Of a stretch of DNA of 31,908 nucleotides, positions 7,086-16,697 are shown piece by piece; position 1 is the stretch's first letter, and each line of letters opens with the position of its first letter. The notes under the pieces were generated by a model. The model had not been told where the DNA came from and did not search any database. It saw only the letters and a list, made by a program, of their open reading frames with translations. Origin of the DNA: JAHQVI01 sp050330195 (lineage in GTDB: Bacteria; Pseudomonadota; Alphaproteobacteria; Rhizobiales; Rhodomicrobiaceae); the NCBI GenBank assembly GCA_050330195.1, contig JBHJOB010000120.1, positions 1 to 31,908 on the forward strand, given 5' to 3'. Made by a program: the position numbers and the translations under genes.

Positions 7086-8627
7086 TCAACCGACGTCGAA
7101 CGAAACGCCCTGCGCCAGCGGCAGCTTGCGCCCGCAATTGATCGTATTGGTTGCGCGGCGCATATAGGCTTTCCACGCATCGGACCCGCTCTCGCGGCCG
7201 CCGCCGGTTTCCTTCTCGCCGCCGAACGCGCCGCCGATCTCCGCGCCTGACGGGCCGATATTCACGTTGACGATGCCGCAATCGGAGCCGCGCGCGGACA
7301 GGAACAACTCCGCCTCGCGCAGATCGTTCGTGAAGATCGACGAGGAGAGGCCTTGCGGAACGCCGTTATGCAGCGCGATCGCCTCGTTCAGATCCGTATA
7401 GCGCATGACATAGAGGATCGGCGCGAAGGTCTCCTCCGGCACCGGCCCGGTCTGCCCCGGCATTTCGACAAGCGCCGGGCGCGCATAGAAGGCTTCCGCC
7501 GGGACGCCATCCTCGAAGCGCTCGCCGCCGGTCACGGTCCCACCTGCCTCGCGCGCCGCGGTCAGCGCGGCCTGCATCCGGCCGAATGCCGCGCCGTCGA
7601 TCATCGGGCCGACGAGCGTGCCTTCCTCCAGCGGATTGCCGATCCTGACCGAGCCGTAAGCCTGCTTCAGACGCGGCACGAGTTCGTCGTAGACACTGTC
7701 GTGCACGAACAGCCGCCGCAAGGTCGTGCAGCGCTGTCCCGCCGTGCCCATGGCCGCAAAGGCGACGCCGCGCAGCGTCAGGTCGAGATCGGCGGTGGGG
7801 CAGACGATGGCGGCGTTGTTGCCGCCAAGCTCAAGGATGGAGCGCGCGAAGCGTTTCGCCAGACGGGGACCAACCATGCGGCCCATTGCCGTGGAGCCCG
7901 TCGCGGAAACGAGCGCCACTTTGGGATGGCCGACAAGCGCCTCGCCGATCTCGCGGCCGCCGATCAGCACCGAGGCCAGTCCGTCCGGGGCGTCGCCTCC
8001 ATTTTCGCGGAAACGGGCAATGGCCTTCTCCAGCAGAGCCTGCGTGCCGAGCGCCGTCAGCGTCGCTTTTTCCGAGGGTTTCCAGACGATGGCATTGCCG
8101 CAGATCAGTGCCAGCGCCGCATTCCACGACCAGACGGCAACCGGGAAGTTGAAGGCCGAGATGATGCCGACAACCCCGAGCGGGTGCCATGTCTCCATCA
8201 TCCGGTGTTCGGGCCGCTCCGTGGCGATGGTGAGGCCGTAGAGCTGGCGCGACAGGCCGAGGGCAAAATCGCAAATGTCGATCATTTCCTGAACTTCGCC
8301 GAGGCCCTCGGAGGTGATCTTGCCGGCCTCGATGGAGACCAGACGCCCCAGATCCGCCTTGTGTGCGCGCAGCTCCTCGCCAAGCAGGCGGATCAACTCG
8401 CCCCGCTGCGGCGCGGGCACGCTGCGCCACTTCAGGAAAGCGCCATGGGCAGCCTCGATCTTCGCATTGGCTCCGGCGGCATCGTCCTGGGGAACTTCCG
8501 CAACGGCCTCCCCTGTTATCGGGGAACGGGCCACGAGCGTTCCGCCCATATATCGGGCCGGTGTCACGCCGAGGCGCGCGAGAACGCTTTCGACCTCGGA
8601 GATCATGGAAATGGCATTGAGGGACAT
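7086..8627 (-). CDS. amaB: ALDH7-family aldehyde dehydrogenase (alpha-aminoadipic semialdehyde dehydrogenase type)
   Basis: 513 residues. NAD(P)-dependent aldehyde dehydrogenase with the oxyanion Asn N160 (ISAFNFPVAVWSWN), the general-base Glu E266 (LELGGNN) and the nucleophile C300 (GQRCTTLRR). The sequence WHPLGVVGIISAFNFPVAVW, the LELGGNNAAIV block and the C-terminal GGEKETGGGRESGSDAWKAYMRR are typical of ALDH7 enzymes, which oxidise 2-aminoadipate semialdehyde (piperideine-6-carboxylate) in lysine breakdown. The start at 8627 (MSLNAIS) was chosen because the family begins there; the frame is open a further 39 codons upstream, but these are not conserved-looking. The symbol is by family resemblance. 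Other semialdehydes are possible substrates. Confidence 0.82.
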   Translation of the reverse strand: MSLNAISMISEVESVLARLGVTPARYMGGTLVARSPITGEAVAEVPQDDAAGANAKIEAAHGAFLKWRSVPAPQRGELIRLLGEELRAHKADLGRLVSIEAGKITSEGLGEVQEMIDICDFALGLSRQLYGLTIATERPEHRMMETWHPLGVVGIISAFNFPVAVWSWNAALALICGNAIVWKPSEKATLTALGTQALLEKAIARFRENGGDAPDGLASVLIGGREIGEALVGHPKVALVSATGSTAMGRMVGPRLAKRFARSILELGGNNAAIVCPTADLDLTLRGVAFAAMGTAGQRCTTLRRLFVHDSVYDELVPRLKQAYGSVRIGNPLEEGTLVGPMIDGAAFGRMQAALTAAREAGGTVTGGERFEDGVPAEAFYARPALVEMPGQTGPVPEETFAPILYVMRYTDLNEAIALHNGVPQGLSSSIFTNDLREAELFLSARGSDCGIVNVNIGPSGAEIGGAFGGEKETGGGRESGSDAWKAYMRRATNTINCGRKLPLAQGVSFDVG

Positions 8628-8780
8628 CGGGACACCTCGTTCAATTGTGGGCGCAAATGTGGATTGATTGGCCGCCAGCATAGCATAGCTGATGGCCCTG
8701 AAACGACCCGCCAGCGGGCCGTCCACGCATTCTGGCGATGTCAATTCGCAACCCGAGCGGCCACGATCAGCCGCTACGCA

Positions 8781-8808
8781 AAAGAAAACTCCCGGTTTTA
8801 CCCGGGAG
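8781..8808 (-). terminator. Rho-independent terminator of ftsH
   Basis: On the minus strand, stem CTCCCGG/CCGGGAG (8802-8808 with 8789-8795), loop GTAAAA, then TTTTCTTT (8788-8781). It lies about 30 bases after the ftsH stop and closes the pal-cpoB-tilS-ftsH string. Confidence 0.85.
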
Positions 8809-8839
8809 CCTTCAAAGTCTCAATCCGTCAGCCTGCTGC

Positions 8840-10774
<1,935 letters not shown>

Positions 10775-10995
10775 GAGATCCTTCTACGCAAATGAGCACG
10801 GGAATTTGCGGAGGTTGCAAAAATTCACCTCACCTTAGCGCAAGACCCTCACTCCTGTCTTCAGGGTTTTAAATAAGGACAAGAGCAGCATTTTCCAAGG
10901 CGCTTTGGGAAAGCGTCGTTAACCGCGCACTCACTTTAATGCGCAGCGTCACAACAGAAGCTTAACAGCGCAGGGAAAATGCCTTTTTCGTGGCG

Positions 10996-12351
10996 TCACC
11001 GGCGGTTTTCGCGCGGTCTCGCAAATAGGCTCGTTTTGTTCAGGAAAGTGGCCTCCGCGCCAACAACCCACTGTTCGGGCGGCTTTTCCGTGAATTCGGC
11101 AAAAGGAACATAAACCGGCTCGCCTCCGGACCACAGCGAGGGCAGCGTCATGGCGGCCGCGCGGGGCATGGCTCCCAACCCGCTTCCGGACTGCGTGATA
11201 ACGGCGAGCCCGTCGGGCCCAAGCGGTCGAAGCATCAGTGTTTTTCCGTAATCGCCGGGAGCACGAATTGCGAACCGGCGATCCCACTCGGCGGTTTCTA
11301 CGGGTTGGAGCGGCGTTTCCGACCGGTCGAGCCGGCCAAATTCGCGGGTGATGATGAATTCGTCGCGGCGCAGCGAAAACAGGCAGCCTCCGATCGTCAA
11401 CCCGGCCGGCCGCTGCCCGAGCCTCATATACGCGTCCTCCAGTCTGGCGAGTTGCGGCGCGCTTTCATTTCCCCCGAACGCCAGAGTGATCCGGGCAAGC
11501 GCTCGCAATGCCACCTCCTCGGGCGCTTCCAATAACCCCGAGACAGGCAGTTCCGCATAGGCTGCGTCGTGAACCGTCAACCTGTTTTCCAGAAATTCGG
11601 CAACCGAGATGTCCAAAGCAGCGCGTGCCCGGCGCAGGCGGCGTGCGGTCAGAGACAGACTGGCACGGGAAATGCCCAGCGTTTCCAATGTGTGAAGCGC
11701 CTTGCGAATGCGGACCCTCTCGTAACGCTCGCTCTGATTTGAGGGATCGTTGAGCCACTGACGCCCTTGCGATCGAAGAAACGCTTCCAGATCGGCGCGA
11801 GCGACCGGCAGAAGCGGACGCAGCAGTTGAACGCCGCCGCATTCGGAGCGCGGCGACATGCCGGAGAGCCCGTCAACGCCGCTGCCCCGCGCCAGCCGCA
11901 TCAGAAGCGTTTCCGCCTGATCGTTTTGCGTGTGGGCCGTGACGATGGCCGGAATATCATGCTGCCTGCAATAGCGGCTCATCAACCGGTAGCGTGCGGC
12001 GCGGGCCGCGGCCTGTATGCCGGTCGCTGGCTTTTCCGCATCCCAGGCCAGCGTCTCATGCGCAAAACCCAGCTCATTGGCTCTCGCCGCAACCCATTCG
12101 GCTTCGGACGCGGCTTCCTGCCGCAAACGGTGATCGACGGTGAGCACGGTGATATTGGGAAGGGGCGGCGCCAGATGATCCAGCCAGCGCCGTATCATGA
12201 CCATCAGCGCGAGACTGTCAGCACCGCCGGATACGGCCAGCGCGATACGCTCGAAACCGGTCAGATCGTGGAAGAGTTCGCGCAGCTCTGGTTCTTGCGG
12301 AGGCTGCGGCCCCGCATTCGATTTTCCACCAGGATCATTGGCGGCATTCAT
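10996..12351 (-). CDS. tilS: tRNA(Ile)-lysidine synthetase
   Basis: 451 residues. The N-type ATP pyrophosphatase loop SGGADS (residues 41-46) in RIALAVSGGADSLALM is diagnostic, followed by VDHRLR and the MRLARGSGVDGLSGM segment of the TilS catalytic domain; the C-terminal third is the less conserved tRNA-binding part. The enzyme attaches lysine to the wobble cytidine of tRNA(Ile, CAU), changing its codon from AUG to AUA and its charging from Met to Ile. It starts 6 bases after the cpoB stop, so the two are co-transcribed. The tilS-ftsH order is common in alphaproteobacteria. Confidence 0.93.
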   Translation of the reverse strand: MNAANDPGGKSNAGPQPPQEPELRELFHDLTGFERIALAVSGGADSLALMVMIRRWLDHLAPPLPNITVLTVDHRLRQEAASEAEWVAARANELGFAHETLAWDAEKPATGIQAAARAARYRLMSRYCRQHDIPAIVTAHTQNDQAETLLMRLARGSGVDGLSGMSPRSECGGVQLLRPLLPVARADLEAFLRSQGRQWLNDPSNQSERYERVRIRKALHTLETLGISRASLSLTARRLRRARAALDISVAEFLENRLTVHDAAYAELPVSGLLEAPEEVALRALARITLAFGGNESAPQLARLEDAYMRLGQRPAGLTIGGCLFSLRRDEFIITREFGRLDRSETPLQPVETAEWDRRFAIRAPGDYGKTLMLRPLGPDGLAVITQSGSGLGAMPRAAAMTLPSLWSGGEPVYVPFAEFTEKPPEQWVVGAEATFLNKTSLFARPRENRR

Positions 12352-12357
12352 CGAAGC

Positions 12358-13332
12358 TCAACATTGCGTCCGGCTCTTCTCGCGTTCCGCACGCTCAAGC
12401 ACCGGCGTTGCATTGGGAAAACGGCGGCTCAGTTCGGCAAATGACGAGCAGGCGGCGTTGTTCTCGCCGAGCCGTTTGAGGGCGATGCCCAGCTTCAGCA
12501 GGCTTTCCGGCGCTTGCTCGTTCTGCGGATAATTCGTCGAGCTTTTCAGGAAACTGTCCGCCGCCATGCGGTATTCGCCGTTGATGAACGCCGCTTCGCC
12601 CAGCCAGTGGTAGGCGGCGCCGGCAAGCGGATCGGCCGGAAAATTGCCGACGAATTGCTGGAAATTATCCGCTGCCGCCCGGTAATCGCGCTGTACGAGC
12701 GCATCATAGCCTTTCTTGTACAGCGACTCCGCTTCAGGGGAGGACTGCGCCGCAGTCCGTACGGGCTGCGGCTCAAGCGTGGCGGACGGGGCCTCGCTCC
12801 GGGAATTCTGATCGAAGAAGCCGCCAAGACCGCTGCTTCCTCCGGCCGCGGGATCGCCGGCCCCTCCGTCGGACTCGATCGTCGTGCCGAAGCCGCCGCC
12901 GCTGCTTGCCGGATCATTGCCGCCAACGCTGAAGCCGGTGCCTTGCTGCTCGGGAGCGGCGCTGCCAAAATCCCTGCCGGCGCCTCCGGGCAGTCCGCCT
13001 GAGCGCTGTTCGATGCGGTCGAGGCGGCTCTGAATGTCGCTGAGCTGTGAGGACAGGGCGCGGATCTGTGTTTCCAGAAGCGACAGCCGGCCGTCATCAC
13101 CGCCGCCACCGCCGCCGCCGAAGCTTGCCCCGCCTGCAGGCGCTGCGGCAATTCCGCCGCCGCTCTGAGCCATGGTCTCGATTGTGCCGAGCTGGGCGCT
13201 CAGATCCACGATCTGCTCTTCCAGACGCTGCATTCGTGTTTCAAGTTCGCTGTCAGTTTGGGCGCCCGCATCATGAACCAGTCCCGCGCCGAACCAGAAC
13301 AGGGCGGCAAGGACGAAGAATGATCTCCGCAT
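12358..13332 (-). CDS. cpoB: Tol-Pal system protein CpoB (YbgF)
   Basis: 324 residues. A signal peptide (about 1-25, cleavage after AGAQ-like residues) is followed by a short coiled coil (ETRMQRLEEQIVDLSAQL), which in the family trimerises and binds TolA. A second coiled-coil stretch (LSLLETQIRALSSQLSDIQ) and a long Gly/Ser/Pro-rich linker (about 60-200) follow. The C-terminus has TPR repeats starting at SPEAESLYKKGYDALVQ. CpoB coordinates peptidoglycan synthesis with outer-membrane constriction in the periplasm. The duplicated coiled-coil segment and a linker of more than 100 residues are longer than in enterobacteria. It follows pal after 364 bases and precedes tilS by 6. Confidence 0.9.
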   Translation of the reverse strand: MRRSFFVLAALFWFGAGLVHDAGAQTDSELETRMQRLEEQIVDLSAQLGTIETMAQSGGGIAAAPAGGASFGGGGGGGDDGRLSLLETQIRALSSQLSDIQSRLDRIEQRSGGLPGGAGRDFGSAAPEQQGTGFSVGGNDPASSGGGFGTTIESDGGAGDPAAGGSSGLGGFFDQNSRSEAPSATLEPQPVRTAAQSSPEAESLYKKGYDALVQRDYRAAADNFQQFVGNFPADPLAGAAYHWLGEAAFINGEYRMAADSFLKSSTNYPQNEQAPESLLKLGIALKRLGENNAACSSFAELSRRFPNATPVLERAEREKSRTQC

Positions 13333-13481
13333 TTTCGGTCTCGCAATTCCGTTTGTGAAAATCCAAAATCTTCGCCGTTCTTAGCAAAGTTAAGGCAAGC
13401 GGGCCAGTCCGCTGGCGCGGCACAGACACAAGCTGCGTGCATTACGACTGGGAAGTGTAACCGGGCCGCCGCTCCGCGCCG

Positions 13482-13632
13482 GATCAGGATCGCTTCTTGC
13501 GGGCACGATCCTGATTTGCATCTCTTGGCTTCAGGCCCTATTTTTTCCAATAAATCGTGCCCGTGATCGCGTCTCGGTCAGGTTCGAGATCGGCACAGGA
13601 ACGAGTTGGATCTCGAACTGCTCGTCACAAGG
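13482..13632. repeat. Dispersed intergenic repeat, copy B, in the pal-cpoB gap
   Basis: Starts with the perfect inverted repeat ATCAGGATCG (13483-13492) / CGATCCTGAT (13506-13515) and aligns with copy A at 5716-5836 through the shared blocks listed there, ending in the same CACAAGG (13626-13632). Copy B is about 30 bases longer near its end. It fills most of the 364-base gap (13333-13696) between cpoB and pal; the remaining bases contain a hairpin near 13651-13671 and no gene that I can see. Confidence 0.7.
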
Positions 13633-13645
13633 CCAGTCTTTCCGC

Positions 13646-13671
13646 AAAAACCTGTCCCCGCGAAAGCAGGG
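13646..13671 (-). terminator. Possible terminator or attenuator after pal
   Basis: On the minus strand, CCCTGC-TTTC-GCGGGG (13671-13656, one G-U pair) is followed after five bases by TTTTT (13650-13646). It lies 26 bases beyond the pal stop. The same bases can also pair as CCTG/CAGG. The CCCCGCGAAAGC core is a common form of palindromic repeat, so it may be part of a mobile palindrome. Confidence 0.4.
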
Positions 13672-13696
13672 ATGGCGCCCCTGTTCGGACCTCGCC

Positions 13697-14233
13697 CTAA
13701 TAGCGTCCGGCGACACGGCCCTGATCGAGGACGGTGACCGCCCGGCGGTTCTGCGACCAGCAGGAGATGTTGGCGCATACGGCGACAGGGCGCTCCTTGC
13801 CATATGAAACCGTGCGTATACGGTTCTCCGCGACGCCGCCGCGCGTTACGAGGAAATGCTTGGTGTTGGCCGCGCGTTGCGCGCCGAGCGCCAGATTATA
13901 TTCACGGGTGCCGCGTTCGTCGGCATGGCCCTCGATGACGATCGAATGCTGCGTGTGCTGGTTCAGCCAGCGCGCCTGCGCCGTCAGCGTCGCCTGCGCC
14001 TGCTGGCTCAGGCCGATGCTGTCGGTGGTGAAATAGACCGTATCGCCGACACGCTCGGAAAATTCGCGCATCGAGCCCGGCGTTATCGGGCCGGATTCGG
14101 TTCCGGCAGCGGTTGCATCATTGCGAAGCTGTGCCGCGTTCAGACCGTAATCCGGCTGTCCTCTCGAACAGGCTCCGACGGCGAGGGCGGCAAGAAGGAC
14201 GGCGATGACAGGCGCGGCCGCGATGCGGGACAT
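13697..14233 (-). CDS. pal: Peptidoglycan-associated lipoprotein Pal
   Basis: 178 residues. Signal peptide with lipobox AVGAC, the lipidated cysteine being C22. The OmpA-like domain (about 70-178) contains TVYFTTDS and the peptidoglycan-binding EGHADERGTREYNLALGAQRA segment with the Asp and Arg that contact diaminopimelate. Pal is anchored in the outer membrane, binds peptidoglycan and TolB, and stabilises the envelope during constriction. The ATG at 14233 was chosen because GAGGAG stands 6 bases before it and the signal peptide begins there; an upstream in-frame ATG at 14266 is not needed. tolB, which usually directly precedes pal, is absent here. Confidence 0.95.
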   Translation of the reverse strand: MSRIAAAPVIAVLLAALAVGACSRGQPDYGLNAAQLRNDATAAGTESGPITPGSMREFSERVGDTVYFTTDSIGLSQQAQATLTAQARWLNQHTQHSIVIEGHADERGTREYNLALGAQRAANTKHFLVTRGGVAENRIRTVSYGKERPVAVCANISCWSQNRRAVTVLDQGRVAGRY

Positions 14234-14365
14234 GACAGGCTCCTCAGGCTCAGGACGATTTCCCAAAGCTGAAAGCTGCCTCCATGGTGGTTAACAAAGC
14301 GTTAGAAAAACGCCTCACCCACAACCTTTGCGTGAAATACTCAACTCATCCTGCGCCGAAACGGA

Positions 14366-14405
14366 AAACGCCGTGAACTCCGATCGAAACCGGGGCACGG
14401 CGTTT
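14366..14405 (-). terminator. Terminator-like hairpin after the 45-residue lipoprotein gene
   Basis: AAACGCCGTG (14366-14375) is the exact reverse complement of CACGGCGTTT (14396-14405), 20-base loop. On the minus strand the stem ends in GTTTTCCGTTT. A second hairpin CTGCGC-TTGC-GCGCAG (14420-14435) lies between it and the stop codon. Together they insulate the small gene from pal. Confidence 0.6.
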
Positions 14406-14444
14406 AGCATCGATGGCTCCTGCGCTTGCGCGCAGAACCCATAA

Positions 14445-14582
14445 TTAGCGGACGATCGTGACCGCGATGTCGGCTGCGCCGAGCTTGAGCGGCTCGCCGC
14501 CAACTTCTTTACGGCAAGCGCCGAGCGAAACTGCGGTAGCTACGATCGTAGCAACAACGACAAAGCCTTTAAGACCCTGCAT
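14445..14582 (-). CDS. 45-residue lipoprotein, unknown function
   Basis: The gene reads ATG (14582) to TAA (14445), 45 codons plus stop. GAGGAG lies 8 bases before the ATG, one of the strongest ribosome binding sites in the window. The product begins MQGLKGFVVVATIV, a short positively charged and hydrophobic signal, and has the lipobox LGAC with C23 as the lipidation site. The mature part is only about 23 residues (CRKEVGGEPLKLG...VTIVR). Entericidin-like toxins/antitoxins are lipoproteins of similar size, but I see no specific entericidin signature. It has its own hairpin terminator and a possible promoter, so it is probably a monocistron. Function unknown; an envelope stress or small surface lipoprotein is an inference. 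Confidence 0.75.
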   Translation of the reverse strand: MQGLKGFVVVATIVATAVSLGACRKEVGGEPLKLGAADIAVTIVR

Positions 14583-14641
14583 GATACTATCTCCTCTGTG
14601 TGGCAACTAATGGTCGCCTATTGTTGCTAAACGAGTGCGCC

Positions 14642-14680
14642 GTCACAGTGCAAGCTGAGGTCACCGCAGTGTGACTTTTT
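14642..14680. promoter_or_regulatory. Inverted repeat upstream of the small lipoprotein gene, possible operator/promoter
   Basis: GTCACAGTGC (14642-14651) and GCAGTGTGAC (14666-14675) form an imperfect inverted repeat with one mismatch, followed on the plus strand by TTTTT. On the minus strand it carries TTGCAC, a possible -35 for the lipoprotein gene with TTAGCA 17 bases downstream as a weak -10. It might therefore be an operator over that promoter. As a plus-strand terminator it would have no gene to terminate. Confidence 0.3.
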
Positions 14681-14856
14681 CTCAGGATTATGATGCGAAA
14701 ATGCCACGAGGATCTGGCGTGATTCAACGGACCATCCGGCTATGATTTGTGTCAGTCGGCAGCAATCGGAGCAATGACGTATCTTTTTGATATTTATACA
14801 GGTTTTGAGGAAGAGTGCGTACTGATTCTATCCAGGGACCATCCGCGGAAAGGCCA

Positions 14857-15330
14857 TTATCGCGGAAGAACGCGCAGTGCGCCGTCAATCAGTGCATTCG
14901 CCACCGCCATGGCGTCGGCGGCGCTGTCTTTCAGGTGGGAGGGAGCGCGATCCGGATGATGTTGGGCGGCAAAATCGCGGCGTATCCGCAGCAATTGTTC
15001 ACGGGACGGACCGGGCTGACGGCCGATGGCGCGACGGATTTCCTCAATTCCACTGTCAGCCGAAACGCCTGACGCGATGCCGGATGTCGGGCCAGCAGGG
15101 TCTTCCTCGGCGTAGATCTGCCTCACGCGGCTGTGCGGCGCCCAGCACGGAATATCGTGCGGGCTTTCGGTGATCGTGGCGCTGACATTGGTGGAGCTCG
15201 CGCCATATCGAAAGGAACGAGCCTGTCCTGATGGTCTGCGGGTAGCGTCGCCCGCCTCTCCCGGCTCATCCGCAAGATCGTCGAGAGCTGCGCGAAAACT
15301 CCACAATCGCAGAGGCTTACTCCTGAACAT
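14857..15330 (-). CDS. Small protein with C-terminal J-domain-like segment
   Basis: 157 residues. The C-terminal 60 residues read as a degenerate J domain: helix II EQLLRIRRDFAAQ, the signature HPD at 125-127 (HHPDRAP), and helix III AADAMAVANALIDGAL. The J domain stimulates the ATPase of DnaK. The first 95 residues are low in hydrophobicity and look disordered; no zinc-finger or client-binding domain of DnaJ is present. Start ATG at 15330 has AGGTGGA directly upstream. It stands alone between the small lipoprotein gene and cheY. The N-terminal part could be wrong if translation begins at an internal site. Its DnaK partner function is inferred from HPD only. Confidence 0.6.
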   Translation of the reverse strand: MFRSKPLRLWSFRAALDDLADEPGEAGDATRRPSGQARSFRYGASSTNVSATITESPHDIPCWAPHSRVRQIYAEEDPAGPTSGIASGVSADSGIEEIRRAIGRQPGPSREQLLRIRRDFAAQHHPDRAPSHLKDSAADAMAVANALIDGALRVLPR

Positions 15331-15520
15331 TCCACCTGTCCGGCATGGCCGGAGAAGTGATCCCCGGCGCGCAACTCAACCTTCAAGACATCCTACGGAA
15401 TATACACGCCAGCCGCAGCGGTGACTTCAACCGATGCTTAATCGGCATGAAGCGGTTGTCCCAAAGTGGGCCGGCGACATGCTGATAGCCGGTCCAGCAG
15501 CGAACGGCCCGGATATGACG

Positions 15521-15562
15521 GAAGCCGCGCCGTTCCGAGGGACCCGGAACGGGCTCGGCTTC
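15521..15562 (-). terminator. Long imperfect hairpin beyond cheY
   Basis: GAAGCCG (15521-15527) pairs with CGGCTTC (15556-15562) and, inside it, CCGTTCCG (15530-15537) with CGGAACGG (15545-15552). It lies 37 bases after the cheY stop. No T tract, so either a terminator aided by Rho or an mRNA 3'-end stabiliser. The rest of the 269-base gap (15331-15599) holds no gene that I can support. Confidence 0.5.
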
Positions 15563-15599
15563 ATTACAACCAGCCAACATTCGTGTTCCGGCATTGGAA

Positions 15600-15986
15600 T
15601 CACGCGGCGGTCAGAACGCTGTCGATCTTTTCCTTCAAGACAGGTGCGCTGAACGGTTTGACGAGATAGTTGCTCACCCCCGCCTGCTGCGCCGCAAGCA
15701 CGTTCTCCGGCTTGGATTCAGCGGTGACAAGAATGAACGGTGTCTTTGCCGTATTCTCGTCGGCGCGGACATTCTTGAGCAGCTCAAAGCCTGTCATCGG
15801 CTCCATGTTCCAATCGGATATGATCAGATCATAGTTTTTTGCCTTGATTTTTCCGAGGGCCTCTTCGCCATTCGACGCTTCATCTACGTTCTCATACCCG
15901 ATCTGCTTCAGCAGCTTTTTGATGATACGCACCATTGTGTTGTAGTCATCTACAACAAGAATAGCCATATCGGGATTCGTGGTCAT
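15600..15986 (-). CDS. cheY: Chemotaxis response regulator CheY
   Basis: 128 residues, a single receiver domain without output domain. The acidic pair is D13-D14 (VVDDYN), the phosphoacceptor D58 (LIISDWNM), the conserved Thr T88 (LVTAES) and Lys K110 (LVKPF). The DWNMEPMTGFELL stretch is characteristic of true CheY. When phosphorylated by CheA it acts on the flagellar switch. The ATG at 15986 was preferred over 15998 because GGAG lies 6 bases upstream. It is divergent from cheB across 711 bases; cheA, cheW and cheR are not in the window. Confidence 0.92.
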   Translation of the reverse strand: MTTNPDMAILVVDDYNTMVRIIKKLLKQIGYENVDEASNGEEALGKIKAKNYDLIISDWNMEPMTGFELLKNVRADENTAKTPFILVTAESKPENVLAAQQAGVSNYLVKPFSAPVLKEKIDSVLTAA

Positions 15987-16697
15987 TGAATTCTCCAACT
16001 GTTGGTCACGACTGCCGGTACGTCACGTTTGGTTCGTTAAAAATCGGGACCGGAGCACCCCGGCACCAATAATCCTCAGAACACATGAATATTCCATTTG
16101 CCAAAAAGGTCAGTTTTAACTGAATTGAATACAGGAAATTTTGATAAACTCTGCTACAGATCGATTTTTCTATTATGTACCGATCATGGAACCCAGACTT
16201 TAACCCTCTCACCTGCCTCCTCGGCATAAGACTTCTTCAATGCTTCTGCCTTACAAAACAATCATAGGTTGTGTTGATTGACAATTGTCTACCACAAATC
16301 AAAAAGGAGCGGCCAACCGGAAAAGTCCCCCGGCACGCCGACATGAGCACACTGAGGATCGCTCGATGGGTCATCCGCTAATCCGTCTTGCCGGGCGGCA
16401 CACTGCGCCGCAACGCGCGCGGCATCCGCACGGCATCAATCATGATGATCTGGCGGCAGATGGTCAGACCCCTGGCGCAGCTTCGCTCCGTCGTCAATCA
16501 ATCAGCCAACGGAGACAGATACAAAAGTGATCCGAAAGCGATGCGAGTTTCCCACTCCAACCATGGTCTTCTCAGCTGGATGCAACATGAAACCGGACGC
16601 GAATGCATGCCGGCCGCCTGCCGGGAGGGGGCCGCGCATCGATGCAGGCTCAGATTCTGCTCAATTGAATATCGCATAGGCGGCGGAGAACGAGATA
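15987..16697. other. 711-base gap between divergent cheY and cheB
   Basis: I see no convincing gene here. The left half (16000-16300) is clearly AT-richer than the flanks and should hold the cheY promoter. It contains the perfect 10-base palindrome GACAATTGTC (16280-16289), a possible operator. The right half (16300-16690) is GC-rich; a plus-strand frame at about 16388-16705 has a short stretch reminiscent of a HAMP segment (RPLAQLRSVVNQSANGD), too short to call. It may be the decayed remainder of chemotaxis genes. Confidence 0.5.

Noticed and set aside
15434..15652. 72-codon plus-strand frame opposite the end of cheY
   Set aside because: No ribosome binding site; composition Arg/Ser-rich; overlaps the cheY 3' end and the long hairpin.
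16006..16227. 73-codon minus-strand frame upstream of cheY
   Set aside because: No ribosome binding site and no domain-like pattern; lies in AT-rich regulatory DNA.
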